A stretch of DNA of 64,000 nucleotides from CBDCFV01 sp963664625 (GTDB lineage: Bacteria; Chloroflexota; Dehalococcoidia; Lucifugimonadales; UBA3495). The stretch's first letter is position 1, and the number at the start of each line of letters is the position of its first letter. A program made the translations under genes and the position numbers. Below the pieces are notes generated by a model, which was not told the DNA's origin, made no database searches, and saw nothing but the letters and a program-made list of their open reading frames with translations. Where the stretch lies: positions 2,852,001 through 2,916,000 of the forward strand of contig OY761541.1 in the NCBI GenBank assembly GCA_963664625.1, in the 5' to 3' direction. Positions 1 through 9,369 of the stretch are shown here, in pieces.

Positions 1-1043
1 GGGCACCTTCAAGTCAGGCACCCTGGGATGTGGCATGTCTACTATCATGTTGCGGGCGTTGACCTGAGCGTCTTCGATGACTTGAGGCACCCGGTTGATG
101 GGGCCGCAGGGCACCCCGGCCTCGGATATGACGTCGACCCAGTGGGCCACCGTGTTGGCTTGGAATATCCCGCTCAGCACGTCCACGCATTCGGCTCGGT
201 GTTCCACCCTGGCCGTATTGCTTGTGAACCTGGGGTCTTGGAGCAGGTCGGTCCGGTCGATGCCCCGGCAGAGTCGCTCCCACAATCCTTGGTTGCCGCA
301 TCCCAGAATGAAGTACCCATCGGACGCCGGGAAGCTCTGGTAGGGAACGAGGCTGGGATGCCCGGAACCCAACCGTTTCGGCTCCACTCCCGTAGCCAGG
401 TACCCCGTGGCGTGATAGCTCATAGTGGCGACTTGGCCGTCCAGCAGGGCCGCTTCGATCCGTTGTCCTTCGCCCGTCTTTTGCTTGTGGTGCAGCGCGG
501 TCATTATGGAGCCATAGGCCATCATACCGGTGAACAGGTCCACCAAGGAGAAACCGACCCGCAAAGGCATCCCGTCCGGCTCTCCGGTAAGGTTCATCAA
601 GCCGCTGTAGGCTTGGATGATGAGGTCGTACCCCGGCTTGTCGGCCATCGGCCCGGTGCGTCCATAGCCGGAAACGGAGCAGTAGACTATTCCCGGGTTT
701 ACGGCCCGCACCGCGTCGTAACCCAGTCCCATCCTGTCCAACGCCCCGGCCCGGAAACTCTCGATCATCACGTCCGCCTTGGCGGCCAAACCCAAGACAA
801 TGTCTACCCCTTCTTTTTCCTTGAGGTTGACGCTCAAGCTGCGCTTGTTGCGGTTGAAGGACAGGAACTGGGTCCCTTCTTCGTTCCAGAAAGGCGTCCA
901 TGAGCGTGTCTCGTCGCCAAGATTCGGCTCTTCGATTTTGATGACGTCGGCGCCCATGTCTCCCAACATTTGGGTGCAGAAGGGGCCTGCCAGGGTACGG
1001 GTAAGGTCTACAACTGTTATATCGTTCAGCGCGGTAGTCATAT
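1..1043 (-). CDS. CaiB/BaiF-type (family III) CoA-transferase, C-terminus cut by window edge
   Basis: The reading frame opens with ATG at 1043 and stays open to base 1 (347 codons; the family usually has about 400), so the C-terminus lies outside the window. The N-terminus has the family core 'VVDLTRTLAGPFCTQMLGDMGADVIKIE', given here as positions 10-37, and 'NRNKRSLSVNLK' near residue 63. Asp168 in 'GFSLVDLFTG' sits where the acyl-aspartyl nucleophile of formyl-CoA transferase (Asp169) is. The enzyme should move CoA between a carboxylic acid and an acyl-CoA in the cytoplasm; the substrate cannot be read. It lies 15 bases behind the RraA-like gene on the same strand, so the two are probably one operon. 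A CCGGAG motif precedes the start. Confidence 0.93.
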
Positions 1044-1058
1044 CGAAATACTCCGGGC

Positions 1059-1811
1059 TTAAATATAGCGTTTCTTGCCGGTCTTTTCCTCGAACAACTG
1101 CCAGGTGCGCTCGTTGAAAGGGTAATACTTACCCGGAGAGCATTGCTCTATCTCCAACTGCGCCTTGATTACCTCCTCCACCTCTTCCCGCTGGTGCGCT
1201 ATGGTTATCACCTCGTCCACGACCGCCCTGGGCACTATCACCACCCCGTCGTCATCGCCCACCACCGCGTCTCCGGGCCGCACCAGCACGCCGCCGCACT
1301 GGATGGCGTCGTTTACCTGCCAAGGCCAGAACTCGCCCGGCCCTTGTTTGGCGGTGGTGCTGGCGCTGTAAACGGGGAAGCCGTATTCCTTCAGCGAGTT
1401 GCTGTCCCTGGCCCCGCCGTCGGTCACCAACCCGCCCACGCCCCGCTGGTGCAGTCGCAGGAACTTGATGTCGCCGCCTATGGAGCTGTAGGCCCATCTC
1501 ATGGCGTCGATAACCAGCACCTCTCCCGGCCCGCACAGCTCGAATGCAACGTATTCCGCCGACTGGTCGCCCTTGGGTTTGTCTTCCGCCAAGTCAGGGC
1601 GATGGGGCACAAAGCGCAGGGTGACGGCCCGGCCGGCCATGTGCTGCCCAAGCTGCAAGGGGCGCGCTCCTTCCACGTACCCCATGGGCCAACCCTTGAC
1701 CCACAGCGCGTCCACCAGGGTTTGGGTCGGAATCTTTTTCAAGACCTCCAGGGTCTTGTCCGGAATGGGCTGGAATTGCGGCAATTTCGTTCCCTCTATA
1801 CCTACGATCAT
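1059..1811 (-). CDS. RraA-like / HMG-CHA aldolase family protein
   Basis: A 250-residue protein with the RraA/dimethylmenaquinone-methyltransferase-like fold signature: a Gly-rich segment followed by D131-G-G-A-R135-D136, the Asp/Arg pair that binds divalent metal and oxo-acid substrate in 4-hydroxy-4-methyl-2-oxoglutarate/CHA aldolases. A second conserved stretch, 'VRPGDAVVGDDDGVVIVP', follows near residue 180. RraA itself is a regulator of RNase E. The longer length and the CoA-transferase next door favour a catabolic aldolase or decarboxylase, but this is inference. The ATG at 1811 has a poor ribosome-binding site; a TTG ten codons in, preceded by GAGGG, is an alternative start. Confidence 0.85.
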   Translation of the reverse strand: MIVGIEGTKLPQFQPIPDKTLEVLKKIPTQTLVDALWVKGWPMGYVEGARPLQLGQHMAGRAVTLRFVPHRPDLAEDKPKGDQSAEYVAFELCGPGEVLVIDAMRWAYSSIGGDIKFLRLHQRGVGGLVTDGGARDSNSLKEYGFPVYSASTTAKQGPGEFWPWQVNDAIQCGGVLVRPGDAVVGDDDGVVIVPRAVVDEVITIAHQREEVEEVIKAQLEIEQCSPGKYYPFNERTWQLFEEKTGKKRYI

Positions 1812-1925
1812 CGGTCGGTCTATAGTTGCCCCATTTTATCCGCATAGAGAGACAGTGTATAGAACTGGTGACCACCTTCCGAGCGTATGTGAATTGCAGG
1901 ACAGGCGTCGGCACGGCTTGGAATA

Positions 1926-1960
1926 GCGGGTTGGAACCCGCGTCAGTCCGTGAATATAAT
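1926..1960 (+). promoter_or_regulatory. Promoter with palindrome over the -35 box, upstream of the molybdopterin oxidoreductase
   Basis: TTGGAA (1931-1936) and a perfect TATAAT (1955-1960) are 18 bases apart, giving a short leader before the coding start at 2019. A perfect inverted repeat, GCGGGTT-GG-AACCCGC (1926-1941), covers the -35 box and could be a repressor operator. A related palindrome lies at 9383-9396. Confidence 0.6.
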
Positions 1961-2018
1961 GCCGCCATCGACCTTGACCAGCTTGACCCGGCTTATTTTG
2001 ATGCCGGAGACGTGAGTG

Positions 2019-3692
2019 ATGATGAATGAGTCACAAATAGTACCCAAGGGCCCAACCGGAAAAGTACGTCGTTTAGGCTTGGGGTCCGGCTTGCTGTCAG
2101 GCGTGTTGTTGTCCGCGCCGCTGACGGCGCTGTTGTACTTGGCGGACAAGCTGGCCGGTTTGCCCTTTGTCCCTTTCGCGTTGTTCGACTGGATTGCCAA
2201 GGTGCTGCCCGGTCCGGTGGTCACCTTTGGCATTGACGCCATGATCGACGGGATGAGGGCCGTGGGCATGAGCGTCGCCGTCAGCGCCAAACCGGCCGAG
2301 CAGATAGCGGCTACCATCTTGTTCTTCCTCATCGGAGTAGCTATCGGCACGGTTTTTATGGTGGTCTTGAAGTGGCGAGACGCCGACCCTATGTTCAGCT
2401 ATGGGCTGATAGCCGCGGCCGTGTTTGGCATACCGATGGTGGCGGTCAGCCTGCCTATGGGGCAGTCAACCGCCGACCCGGTTATGACCGTGTTTGTGCT
2501 TATGGCGCTCTTCATCGGCTGGGGCTTGGCCTTTATTCCCCTTTACCGCCGCCTGTTGCTGGACCCCAACCGCTTGGAAACGGAAGACCAAATCCGTTGG
2601 GCCAAGAGCATTAACCGCCGGCAGTTTATGGTGCGTGTCGGCGCCGCAACGGCCGCCATAACAGTCATGGGCGCCGGCCTTGGAGGGATGCTGTCCCGGA
2701 CGGAGCGGCAACCAATCGCGGAGGTGGTCGATTCTGCCGGGGAGCCGGCCATCAAGAGCAACGCCCCTCCCCTGCCCAACGCCAACGATCCGGTGGAACC
2801 GGCGCCGGGCACCAGGCCCGAGTACACGCCGGTAGAGGACCACTACAAGGTGTTCATCCGCTCCGAGCCTACCTACATCGACGGCGCAAGCTGGGTATTG
2901 CCTGTCATTGGGATGGTTGACAATCCCTTGGCGTTGACCCTTGACCAGATACGCAACAACTACGAATCGAGAGACCAGTTCGTCACCCTGTCGTGCATCT
3001 CGGGACGCATCGCCACGTCCCTCATAAGCACAACTTGGTGGACCGGCGTCAGCCTCCAGAAAATCCTGGCCGACGCCCAAGTGCAGGAAGGGGCCAAACA
3101 TCTCGTTATTACGTCGGGCGACGGATTTCACGAGACCGTGGACCTGGATCTTATAGCCTCGGACGAACGCATCATGCTGTGCTACGAGTGGGACGGCAAC
3201 TCCCTTCCATTCGACCACGGCTTCCCATTGCGTATATGGTTGCCCGACCGGTACGGCATGAAGCAGCCCAAGTGGATAACCGGCATGGAGGTCACAGCAG
3301 ATTACCGGCCTGGCTACTGGGTGGTGCGCGATTGGGATGAAGTGGCCCAAGTCAAGGCGACTTCAGTCATCGATACCGTTGCCGTGGACAACATCGTGGA
3401 GCGCGACGGGCAGATGCTGGTCCCCGTCGGCGGCATCGCCTTCTCCGGGGCGCGCGGCATATCCAAGGTCGAGGTGCAAGTCGACAGCGGTCCTTGGGAA
3501 GAGGCCAAGCTGAGAACGCCCCTATCGGAAACTACCTGGGTCATCTGGCGGTATGACTGGCCCTTCCAGGAAGGAAAGCACACCTTCGCGGTGCGGTGCG
3601 CCGAGGCCGACGGAACGCCTCAAATCGAGGAGGTGCAGGGCAACCGGCCCAGCGGCGCAACAGGAATCCATCGCCGCCAGACCAAAATGTGA
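2019..3692 (+). CDS. Membrane-anchored sulfite-oxidase-family molybdopterin oxidoreductase
   Basis: The first 200 residues contain about four to five hydrophobic segments. A twin-arginine-like 'RRQFM' precedes another hydrophobic stretch, and a SUOX/YedY-type molybdopterin domain follows from about residue 270. Cys326 in 'TLSCISG' matches the cysteine that ligates molybdenum in this family. A C-terminal Mo-co dimerisation-like domain ('GARGISKVEVQVDSGPW') ends the protein. It probably carries out an oxygen-atom transfer outside the membrane; the substrate is unknown. Upstream GTG 2016, ATG 2019 and ATG 2022 are all in frame. GGAGA at 2006-2010 is spaced best for 2019 or 2022. A good promoter lies upstream. 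The fusion of several membrane helices to the catalytic domain is less common than separate YedY/YedZ subunits. Confidence 0.9.
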   Translation: MMNESQIVPKGPTGKVRRLGLGSGLLSGVLLSAPLTALLYLADKLAGLPFVPFALFDWIAKVLPGPVVTFGIDAMIDGMRAVGMSVAVSAKPAEQIAATILFFLIGVAIGTVFMVVLKWRDADPMFSYGLIAAAVFGIPMVAVSLPMGQSTADPVMTVFVLMALFIGWGLAFIPLYRRLLLDPNRLETEDQIRWAKSINRRQFMVRVGAATAAITVMGAGLGGMLSRTERQPIAEVVDSAGEPAIKSNAPPLPNANDPVEPAPGTRPEYTPVEDHYKVFIRSEPTYIDGASWVLPVIGMVDNPLALTLDQIRNNYESRDQFVTLSCISGRIATSLISTTWWTGVSLQKILADAQVQEGAKHLVITSGDGFHETVDLDLIASDERIMLCYEWDGNSLPFDHGFPLRIWLPDRYGMKQPKWITGMEVTADYRPGYWVVRDWDEVAQVKATSVIDTVAVDNIVERDGQMLVPVGGIAFSGARGISKVEVQVDSGPWEEAKLRTPLSETTWVIWRYDWPFQEGKHTFAVRCAEADGTPQIEEVQGNRPSGATGIHRRQTKM

Positions 3693-3740
3693 GCGAAGGG
3701 ATAACGGCGGACGGCATTCCTGCCACCCACCGTTTGCTGG

Positions 3741-3890
3741 TCACTGGCGCTTGGGCCTGCGCAAAATCTGCATTGATGCAAAGTCCGTTCGTGGTGAGCT
3801 TGTCGAACCATGAACGGACGGCCCTTCGACAAGCTCGGGGCGAACGGAAGGATTGAGTTGCTGACAGACTTTGCGCAGGTCTGTCACTGG
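3741..3890. repeat. Nested-palindrome repeat (MITE-like) at the end of the LLM oxidoreductase gene
   Basis: Inner arms 3785-3809 and 3822-3847 share GAGCTTGTCGAA and CCGTTCG in inverted orientation. Outer arms 3756-3770 and 3865-3879 match 14 of 15 bases (CCTGCGCAAARTCTG). TCACTGG occurs as a direct repeat on both sides (3741-3747, 3884-3890), like a target-site duplication. The inner sequence belongs to a dispersed repeat type common in environmental bacterial genomes (from memory). The right-hand direct repeat supplies the stop codon of the neighbouring gene. Confidence 0.7.
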
Positions 3891-5050
3891 TAAGGTTGCA
3901 GCTTGATTTCCTTGAGAGCGGGCAACACTTCACGCCCAAGAAGCTGGACCGACCGCATCACGTCGTCGTGCTTAATGTTGCCGTCGCTTCCAATCAGGAT
4001 CAGGTAGCCCGGATTGAGGCTCGTAATGGTCTGGGTCAACTTCTTCGTCACGGTCTCAGGACTGCCCACTACGATGGCGCCCACTTCCTGTAGCTGCTCG
4101 TAGGTCATCCGCGAGTCCGGGCCGCCGGCGCGCCGCCTGCTTAGCTGGGCGGCTACCACCGACTGGTAACCTGGAGGATCGTTGTGCTCCCTGGGCCCGC
4201 GCATCCGGTGGTCTACGTTCCACAGGAAGCCCTTGCCTATTTCCTGGGCCTTTTCGTCGGTGTCGGCCACGACGGCCCGTATTTGATAGCCGAAGTGTTC
4301 CGGCCCCGGCTTGAACCCGGCCTCGTTGGCGGTATCGATGTATACCTGCTTCAACTCAAGGGTCAGGTCCATCAATGCTCCGAGATTGACATAGGTGTAG
4401 CCGCGGCTTGCCGCCCAGATAACGCTTTCGGGGCTGCTCCCGCCGGGGAACCATATAGGCGGATGGGGTTGCTGCACCGGAAGCACCCACGGGTTCACCA
4501 CCCGGTGGTGGTAGTACTTGCCTTCCCAGCGGAAGGGTCCCGGCTCCGTCCAGCACTTGATGATCAGGTCGTGGGCCTCCTCGAACCGTTCCCGGTTCTC
4601 GGTGGGGTCGATGCCGGCCATCAGGGTTTCCACAGCTCCTCCCCTCACGAACCCGGAGACCAGCCGTCCGCCTGAATAGCAGTCCAGCATGGCCAGTTCC
4701 TCGGCCATGCGCACCGGATCGTGCACCGGGATGATGTTGCCCAGGATGGCTATCTTGGTATTTTTCGTTACCTTGCTGATAACCGCTGCATCCAGGTTGG
4801 CCGCGGGCTTCATGTTCCAGTAAGAGGCGTGATGCTCGTTGGTCATTATCCCGTCGATGCCCTCTTCGTCGGCCAAGGCGTACTGTTCGTGGTACTGGTT
4901 GTACAGTACGTGCGCCTTTTCCGGGTCGAAGTAGGTGTTGGGAAAGTCGATCCTGCCAGACTTGTACTGGGAGATGTCCTCTTCTGTGATATGGGTATAG
5001 GGTTGCTGCGAGTGAAAGTACAATTCAATGGTGTCTTTCGTTTCAGCCAT
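3884..5050 (-). CDS. LLM-class (luciferase-like) flavin-dependent oxidoreductase
   Basis: A 388-residue bacterial-luciferase-like TIM barrel. Family features are 'DGIMTNEHH' near residue 65, 'TKIAILGNIIPVHDPVRMAEELAMLDCYSGGR' (positions about 93-124) and 'PPIWFPGGSSPE' in the middle. These enzymes use reduced FMN and oxygen, or F420, to oxidise organic substrates; this family is expanded in SAR202-type genomes. I chose the ATG at 5050 because AGGAGG lies six bases upstream; the frame stays open 15 codons further but without such a site. The stop codon overlaps the right edge of the nested-palindrome repeat. The amidase gene on the same strand ends 68 bases upstream. Confidence 0.92.
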   Translation of the reverse strand: MAETKDTIELYFHSQQPYTHITEEDISQYKSGRIDFPNTYFDPEKAHVLYNQYHEQYALADEEGIDGIMTNEHHASYWNMKPAANLDAAVISKVTKNTKIAILGNIIPVHDPVRMAEELAMLDCYSGGRLVSGFVRGGAVETLMAGIDPTENRERFEEAHDLIIKCWTEPGPFRWEGKYYHHRVVNPWVLPVQQPHPPIWFPGGSSPESVIWAASRGYTYVNLGALMDLTLELKQVYIDTANEAGFKPGPEHFGYQIRAVVADTDEKAQEIGKGFLWNVDHRMRGPREHNDPPGYQSVVAAQLSRRRAGGPDSRMTYEQLQEVGAIVVGSPETVTKKLTQTITSLNPGYLILIGSDGNIKHDDVMRSVQLLGREVLPALKEIKLQPYQ

Positions 5051-5118
5051 GGATTCCTCCTGCGGCTTTAGCTTTAACCCGATTATCGGAAGCACCCGGT
5101 TGACCTGTCGGGCTTGAC

Positions 5119-6324
5119 TTAGCCCTCGTCTATCAGTCTACGTGCAAGGGACAGCAGCATCAAGTCGCTGCCCCGGCAGCCAACCAGGGACAATCCCAAG
5201 GGAAGGCCGTCAAGGGATGCTATAGGGAGGCTGACTTGCGGAAGACCTCCCAGACCCGAAATGCACAACAGGCACATGGCCTGATGGCGAAACCTGACTT
5301 CGATGTCATCGGTGGGAGTATCTTTCAATGGAGCTGCCCTGGGTGAGGTGGGCAGGCACAGCACATCGCCTTCCCCTATCACTTCGTCAATCCGGTTTCT
5401 TATCCTGCTGCGCTTTTCCTTCTCAGCTTCCACGTCAGCCGCCTTCACTTGGGAAGCCCACTCAAACCGCTCCCGCACTCCCGGCCCGAAATGCGGTTTT
5501 ACCGACTCGATCCACTGCCCGTGGTTGCCCCATATCTCGGCAGCTTGGAGCACGCGGAAGGTCTCGAACCAGTCGGCCAATCCCTCAGGACTTATAACAA
5601 CCTCTTCCTTGGAACCGATAATATTGGATGTTTTCAGTAAGGCGTCCTGCAAGGCATCCGTCACTCGTTGGTCTACCATATCGAAGGCGTCACGGGCCAC
5701 CAGCAACCGCCGCGGCGACTGCGGCTCCGAATGATCGTCCAGCAGGACCTGTCCCACCCGTTGGAACAGACCAGCGTCGCGGGCAAACCAGCCCGCCACG
5801 TCGAAGCTTGGCCCGAATGGTATGGCCCCGTCCAATGGTACCCGTCCGTGGCTTGGGCGCATCCCCAGGATGCCGCAATAGCTGGCGGGCAGCCGCACCG
5901 ACCCGCCGCAGTCGGTGCCGATGGCGAAGTCCACCAGTCCTCCCGCCACCGCCGACGCCGACCCGTTGGATGAACCACCGGGCACCCGGTCCGGGTCGGC
6001 GGGATTGACCGGGGTGCCGTAATGGACGTTCTGCCCGCTCAGGCTGTAGGCCAACTCGTCGGTGTGGGTCTTGCCCACCATGGTTGCCCCCGCCTGTAGA
6101 AGCCGTTCGACCGCTACAGCCGTGACCTCCGCGGGCGGATGCAGCCGCAGCCAGTCCGGGTGGCCGAACCCTGTCCGGTGACCGGCTATGTGAAAGACGT
6201 CCTTGACACCGAAGGTAGTCCCTTTCAAAGGGCCGTCCGGCGTCCCTCGAAGAGCGGCGTGGTTATGGGCGCAAAATGCGCCCAGCGGGTCTTCGGGAGG
6301 TCTATGTGATTGCACGTCCGTCAT
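5119..6324 (-). CDS. Amidase-signature family amidohydrolase
   Basis: A 401-residue amidase-signature enzyme with the full Ser-cisSer-Lys triad: Lys41 in 'FGVKD', Ser118 in 'PGGSSNGSA' and Ser142 in 'GTDCGGSVR'. It should hydrolyse a C-N amide bond in the cytoplasm; the family covers many substrates. The protein is a little shorter than the usual 450-500 residues. The start at 6324 gives a normal N-terminus and a 49-base gap to the deaminase gene upstream. The frame extends to 6459 but would then overlap that gene. It is the last gene of a three-gene operon with gamma-glutamyltransferase and a cytosine-deaminase-like enzyme, which suggests scavenging of nitrogenous organic compounds (inference). 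Confidence 0.93.
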   Translation of the reverse strand: MTDVQSHRPPEDPLGAFCAHNHAALRGTPDGPLKGTTFGVKDVFHIAGHRTGFGHPDWLRLHPPAEVTAVAVERLLQAGATMVGKTHTDELAYSLSGQNVHYGTPVNPADPDRVPGGSSNGSASAVAGGLVDFAIGTDCGGSVRLPASYCGILGMRPSHGRVPLDGAIPFGPSFDVAGWFARDAGLFQRVGQVLLDDHSEPQSPRRLLVARDAFDMVDQRVTDALQDALLKTSNIIGSKEEVVISPEGLADWFETFRVLQAAEIWGNHGQWIESVKPHFGPGVRERFEWASQVKAADVEAEKEKRSRIRNRIDEVIGEGDVLCLPTSPRAAPLKDTPTDDIEVRFRHQAMCLLCISGLGGLPQVSLPIASLDGLPLGLSLVGCRGSDLMLLSLARRLIDEG

Positions 6325-6373
6325 ATTGGCAATTGCAACGCTTTTTGAATTTCCACGCTCCGGGAGGAATGGG

Positions 6374-7600
6374 TCAGGGACGGTGAAGCTCGGCAGGTTG
6401 CCGGGTAAACGTCGCCCGACCCCGCTTGAACCCCCACAGGGGCGCCGCCAATTCGGCAACGGCCGATGCGCGGTCGAAACAGTCGACCACTACCATATCG
6501 GCGGACTTGCCAACCGCCAAGCCGTAATCATCCAGCCTGAGCAGTTTGGCGGACCGGTTGGTGATCATTTCGTAACACTCGACAATGTCGTCGTGGGCCC
6601 CTACGTGACACACGTTGGCGTACAGGTTCGCCATGCGAATCAGGGAACAGTCGCCGAAGGGCGTGAACGGGTTGAGCACGTTGTTGGTGGACAGGGAGCA
6701 ATTAACGCCCCCGTGGAGGAGCTTGTGTGCCGCCGTCACGCCCCGCATATTGCTGTGGTCCTGATCTCTCCCCATGAGGAAGAGGTCGGTGGAGGGCACC
6801 ACGGTGAGGGCGACACCGGCGTTGGCCAGACGTTGAGCGCTTTCCTGAAGCCGCTCCGGCGTGGCTGCCGACAGCTTGGTGACGTGACCAATGGCCACGC
6901 GCCCCCCATAGCCGAACCTGTCCGTAAGCTCGCAAACATAGTCCAGGTCCAACTCCGCCGGGTCTGCGCCGAAGTCCAGGTGCATGTCGATGTCTATGTC
7001 GAACTCGCGGGCCATCTCGAATATGCGGTCAATCTGACCGTGGGGGTTGGTGTCGGTGTAGGGGGCGGCGCCAACCACGGAGCCGCCGTTCTGAAGGGCT
7101 TCCACCATCAGTTCGTCCGTTCCCGGGTAGTTCAGCAGGCCCTCTTGGGGGAAGATGCACACCTCGATGTCTATGGCCCACTTGTACTCGTCAACCAGAG
7201 CTTTAACGCCCTCCAAACCGCGGAGACCTATGACGGGGTCCACTTCGAGTTGGGTGCGCATGTGGGTGGTGCCGTTGAGGATGCACTTCTCCAATGTCCG
7301 CTTTCCCCGCTCGTAAACATCCTCGGCCGTGAACTCACGCTTGGCCTTAGCCACCTCTTCAATAGCCTCCGGCAGGTCGCCCCTCTCCGATCTGCACCGT
7401 TCCAGGATGCAGGACTTGTCCAAATGGATGTGGGTCTCGATAAATCCGGGGGTGACCAAACGGCCGCCAACGTCGATTTCCTGCGCCTCCGCATTGAGGT
7501 TGGGCTGTAAGGCGGCGATACGGCCCTGGTCGATGCCGATGTCAACGGTGGGCGCGTCCGGCCCATCGTCGACGCGGGCGTTCCGCAGGATAGTGTCCAT
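6374..7600 (-). CDS. Cytosine-deaminase-like metal-dependent amidohydrolase
   Basis: A 408-residue amidohydrolase-superfamily protein. His57-x-His59 in 'ETHIHLDK' opens the metal site. 'DMHLDF' near residue 200, 'AIGHVT' near 240 and the Asn-rich 'LSTNNVLNPF' near 310 follow the order seen in CodA/AtzC-type deaminases. A C-terminal beta segment 'VGKSADMVVVD' is typical of the family. It probably deaminates or hydrolyses a cyclic nitrogen compound; the exact substrate is open. The start codon overlaps the stop codon of the gamma-glutamyltransferase gene by one base (TGATG), so translation is probably coupled. Confidence 0.92.
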   Translation of the reverse strand: MDTILRNARVDDGPDAPTVDIGIDQGRIAALQPNLNAEAQEIDVGGRLVTPGFIETHIHLDKSCILERCRSERGDLPEAIEEVAKAKREFTAEDVYERGKRTLEKCILNGTTHMRTQLEVDPVIGLRGLEGVKALVDEYKWAIDIEVCIFPQEGLLNYPGTDELMVEALQNGGSVVGAAPYTDTNPHGQIDRIFEMAREFDIDIDMHLDFGADPAELDLDYVCELTDRFGYGGRVAIGHVTKLSAATPERLQESAQRLANAGVALTVVPSTDLFLMGRDQDHSNMRGVTAAHKLLHGGVNCSLSTNNVLNPFTPFGDCSLIRMANLYANVCHVGAHDDIVECYEMITNRSAKLLRLDDYGLAVGKSADMVVVDCFDRASAVAELAAPLWGFKRGRATFTRQPAELHRP

Positions 7601-9333
7601 CAGAACCCCCTGGCTTCAGCCAGCCGGAAAACGTCGGCCCCGGCATAGACGAGATTGGTTTCCGGGTCAACCATCACGCCGACGGGATTGGCGAACCCGC
7701 TCTGTGCGGCAGTCTCTTCCTTCACCAGCATGTGATGCCCCATTCTTTCAAGGGCCTCGATGGTTGCTTCGTCCATCCGCGAGTCGACGAAGTTCTCCCG
7801 GTCGGCCGAATCGACGCGCGGGGCGGCGATGGCGTCTTGGATGCCCATGCCGTGGTCGAGAACGTTGAGCACCACCTGGGTGTTGCAGCATATAATCTGC
7901 CGTCCGCCCGGGGCCCCGACGCCCAGGAACGGTCTGCCGTCTTTCATTACGTGGAGCGGAGTCATGTTGGCCAAGCCGCGCTTGTAGCCGGCGATGGAGT
8001 TGGCTGCGCCGGGCTTGGGGTTGAAGACGATCATGCCGTTGGGGAACAGGACTCCGGTGCCGGGAGTGATGATGCAGGAGCCGAAGCTGCTGACGGCCGT
8101 TTGGGTACAGGAAACCATGTTGCGCTGGCGGTCCACCGCTCCGAAGTGAGTGGTGCAATCGCCGATGCTTGGCGGCGATGCCCCGACGGGTTCCAACGGC
8201 TTGGCTTGAGGGTCGAATGCCCAGGGGTCGTGCAACGCGTTCTCGGCAAAGGCCACCCACGGCTGCTTGACACGCTCATCCTCCAACAATGCCCTGCCCC
8301 TGTCGATGGTCTCGGATATTTTGCGGGCATACTCGCTGGACAAAATTCCGGCGAGAGGGACGGGCGAGAAGTTCGGGTCGCCCAGGTAGCGGTAGCGGTC
8401 GGCGAAAGCGTGGCGAGCGGCCTCGATAAACAGGTGCAGGTGCTCCGGCGAGTTGTGGGCCAACGCCGGTAGATCGAAGTTGTTCAGTATGCTGAAGATT
8501 TCCAGCGCCGTGGTGGACCCGGACGGCGCTGGTATCCCCAGGATTTCGTATCCCCGGTAGGAGACCGATGCGGGGGCGCCCACGACAACCTCGTAGTCGG
8601 TGAAGTCGTCAACTCTCAGGTAGCCCCCGTTCTTTATCATGTCCTCTTCTATGGCGTGGGGGATATCGCCCCGGTAGAAACCGTCCCTGCCGTGCTTGGC
8701 TATCAACCGCAAGGTCTGTCCCAGGTCGCGCTGGACCACCTTGTCAATCCCAACCCGCGGCGGGTGACCGTTTGGCAGAAAGACGTTCGCGGCCTCCCCG
8801 TACTTCAGGAAGGCAGTCATGGCGTCCGAGATGCGCAGGACGTTGTTCCAATCGGGCAGGTAGCCCTGCTCGGCGTAGTGGATGGCCGGCTCCAATAGCT
8901 GCTCCAGGGGCATGGAGCCGAACATGTCCCGGGCCTTGCACAACCCGGCTGTTACTCCGGGTACTCCGATGGACTGGTAGCCGATGACGTTGGCGTTGTC
9001 CTCCACCATGTATATGGAGTTGCCCGCCTCCGACTGGCCCAGGATGCGGTACATGTCGGCCGTCGCCAGCTTGGGCGCGCGGTGGGAAAAGTCCAGGGCC
9101 GTAGTCCTGCCGTCCATGTGCACCAGCATCTGGCCGTGGCCGGCTATGCAGGTGCTCTGCGGCTCCACCACGGCGGCGCAGAACCCCATGGCAACCGCGG
9201 CGTCTACCGCGTTGCCGCCTTGCCGCAATATCTCCACGCCGGTCTCGGAGATCAACGGACGCTCGCTGGAGACCGCGCCGTTCTCGGCTATCACTTCGTC
9301 TTTATTAGGGCGCCAAACGCTCCGTTTGGTCAT
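7600..9333 (-). CDS. Gamma-glutamyltransferase family protein
   Basis: A 577-residue Ntn-hydrolase of the GGT family. Thr394 in 'DCTTHFGAVD' is the expected self-cleavage site and catalytic nucleophile. 'GGNAVDAAVA' near residue 40 and 'GAPGGRQI' near residue 490 are also family landmarks. No signal peptide is visible, so it is probably cytoplasmic, unlike periplasmic E. coli GGT, and resembles the GGT-like acylases of environmental bacteria. AAGGAG seven bases before ATG 9333 fixes the start; an open upstream extension to 9384 lacks a good site. It is the first gene of the GGT-deaminase-amidase operon, and a TATAAT box with a palindrome lies just upstream. Confidence 0.94.
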   Translation of the reverse strand: MTKRSVWRPNKDEVIAENGAVSSERPLISETGVEILRQGGNAVDAAVAMGFCAAVVEPQSTCIAGHGQMLVHMDGRTTALDFSHRAPKLATADMYRILGQSEAGNSIYMVEDNANVIGYQSIGVPGVTAGLCKARDMFGSMPLEQLLEPAIHYAEQGYLPDWNNVLRISDAMTAFLKYGEAANVFLPNGHPPRVGIDKVVQRDLGQTLRLIAKHGRDGFYRGDIPHAIEEDMIKNGGYLRVDDFTDYEVVVGAPASVSYRGYEILGIPAPSGSTTALEIFSILNNFDLPALAHNSPEHLHLFIEAARHAFADRYRYLGDPNFSPVPLAGILSSEYARKISETIDRGRALLEDERVKQPWVAFAENALHDPWAFDPQAKPLEPVGASPPSIGDCTTHFGAVDRQRNMVSCTQTAVSSFGSCIITPGTGVLFPNGMIVFNPKPGAANSIAGYKRGLANMTPLHVMKDGRPFLGVGAPGGRQIICCNTQVVLNVLDHGMGIQDAIAAPRVDSADRENFVDSRMDEATIEALERMGHHMLVKEETAAQSGFANPVGVMVDPETNLVYAGADVFRLAEARGF

Positions 9334-9369
9334 TCGCTTCTCCTTGCCTACCGGATGGTGTTTCCGGTG

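Noticed and set aside
14..903. Long open frames on both strands (14-901 minus and 28-903 plus) in other phases
   Set aside because: The CoA-transferase frame on the minus strand gives a full set of family motifs; the others are Arg/Pro/His-rich shadow sequence of a G+C-rich gene.
6203..7510. A 435-codon plus-strand open frame over the deaminase gene
   Set aside because: It is antisense to the deaminase, which has clear HxH and other metal motifs; the plus frame shows no domain.
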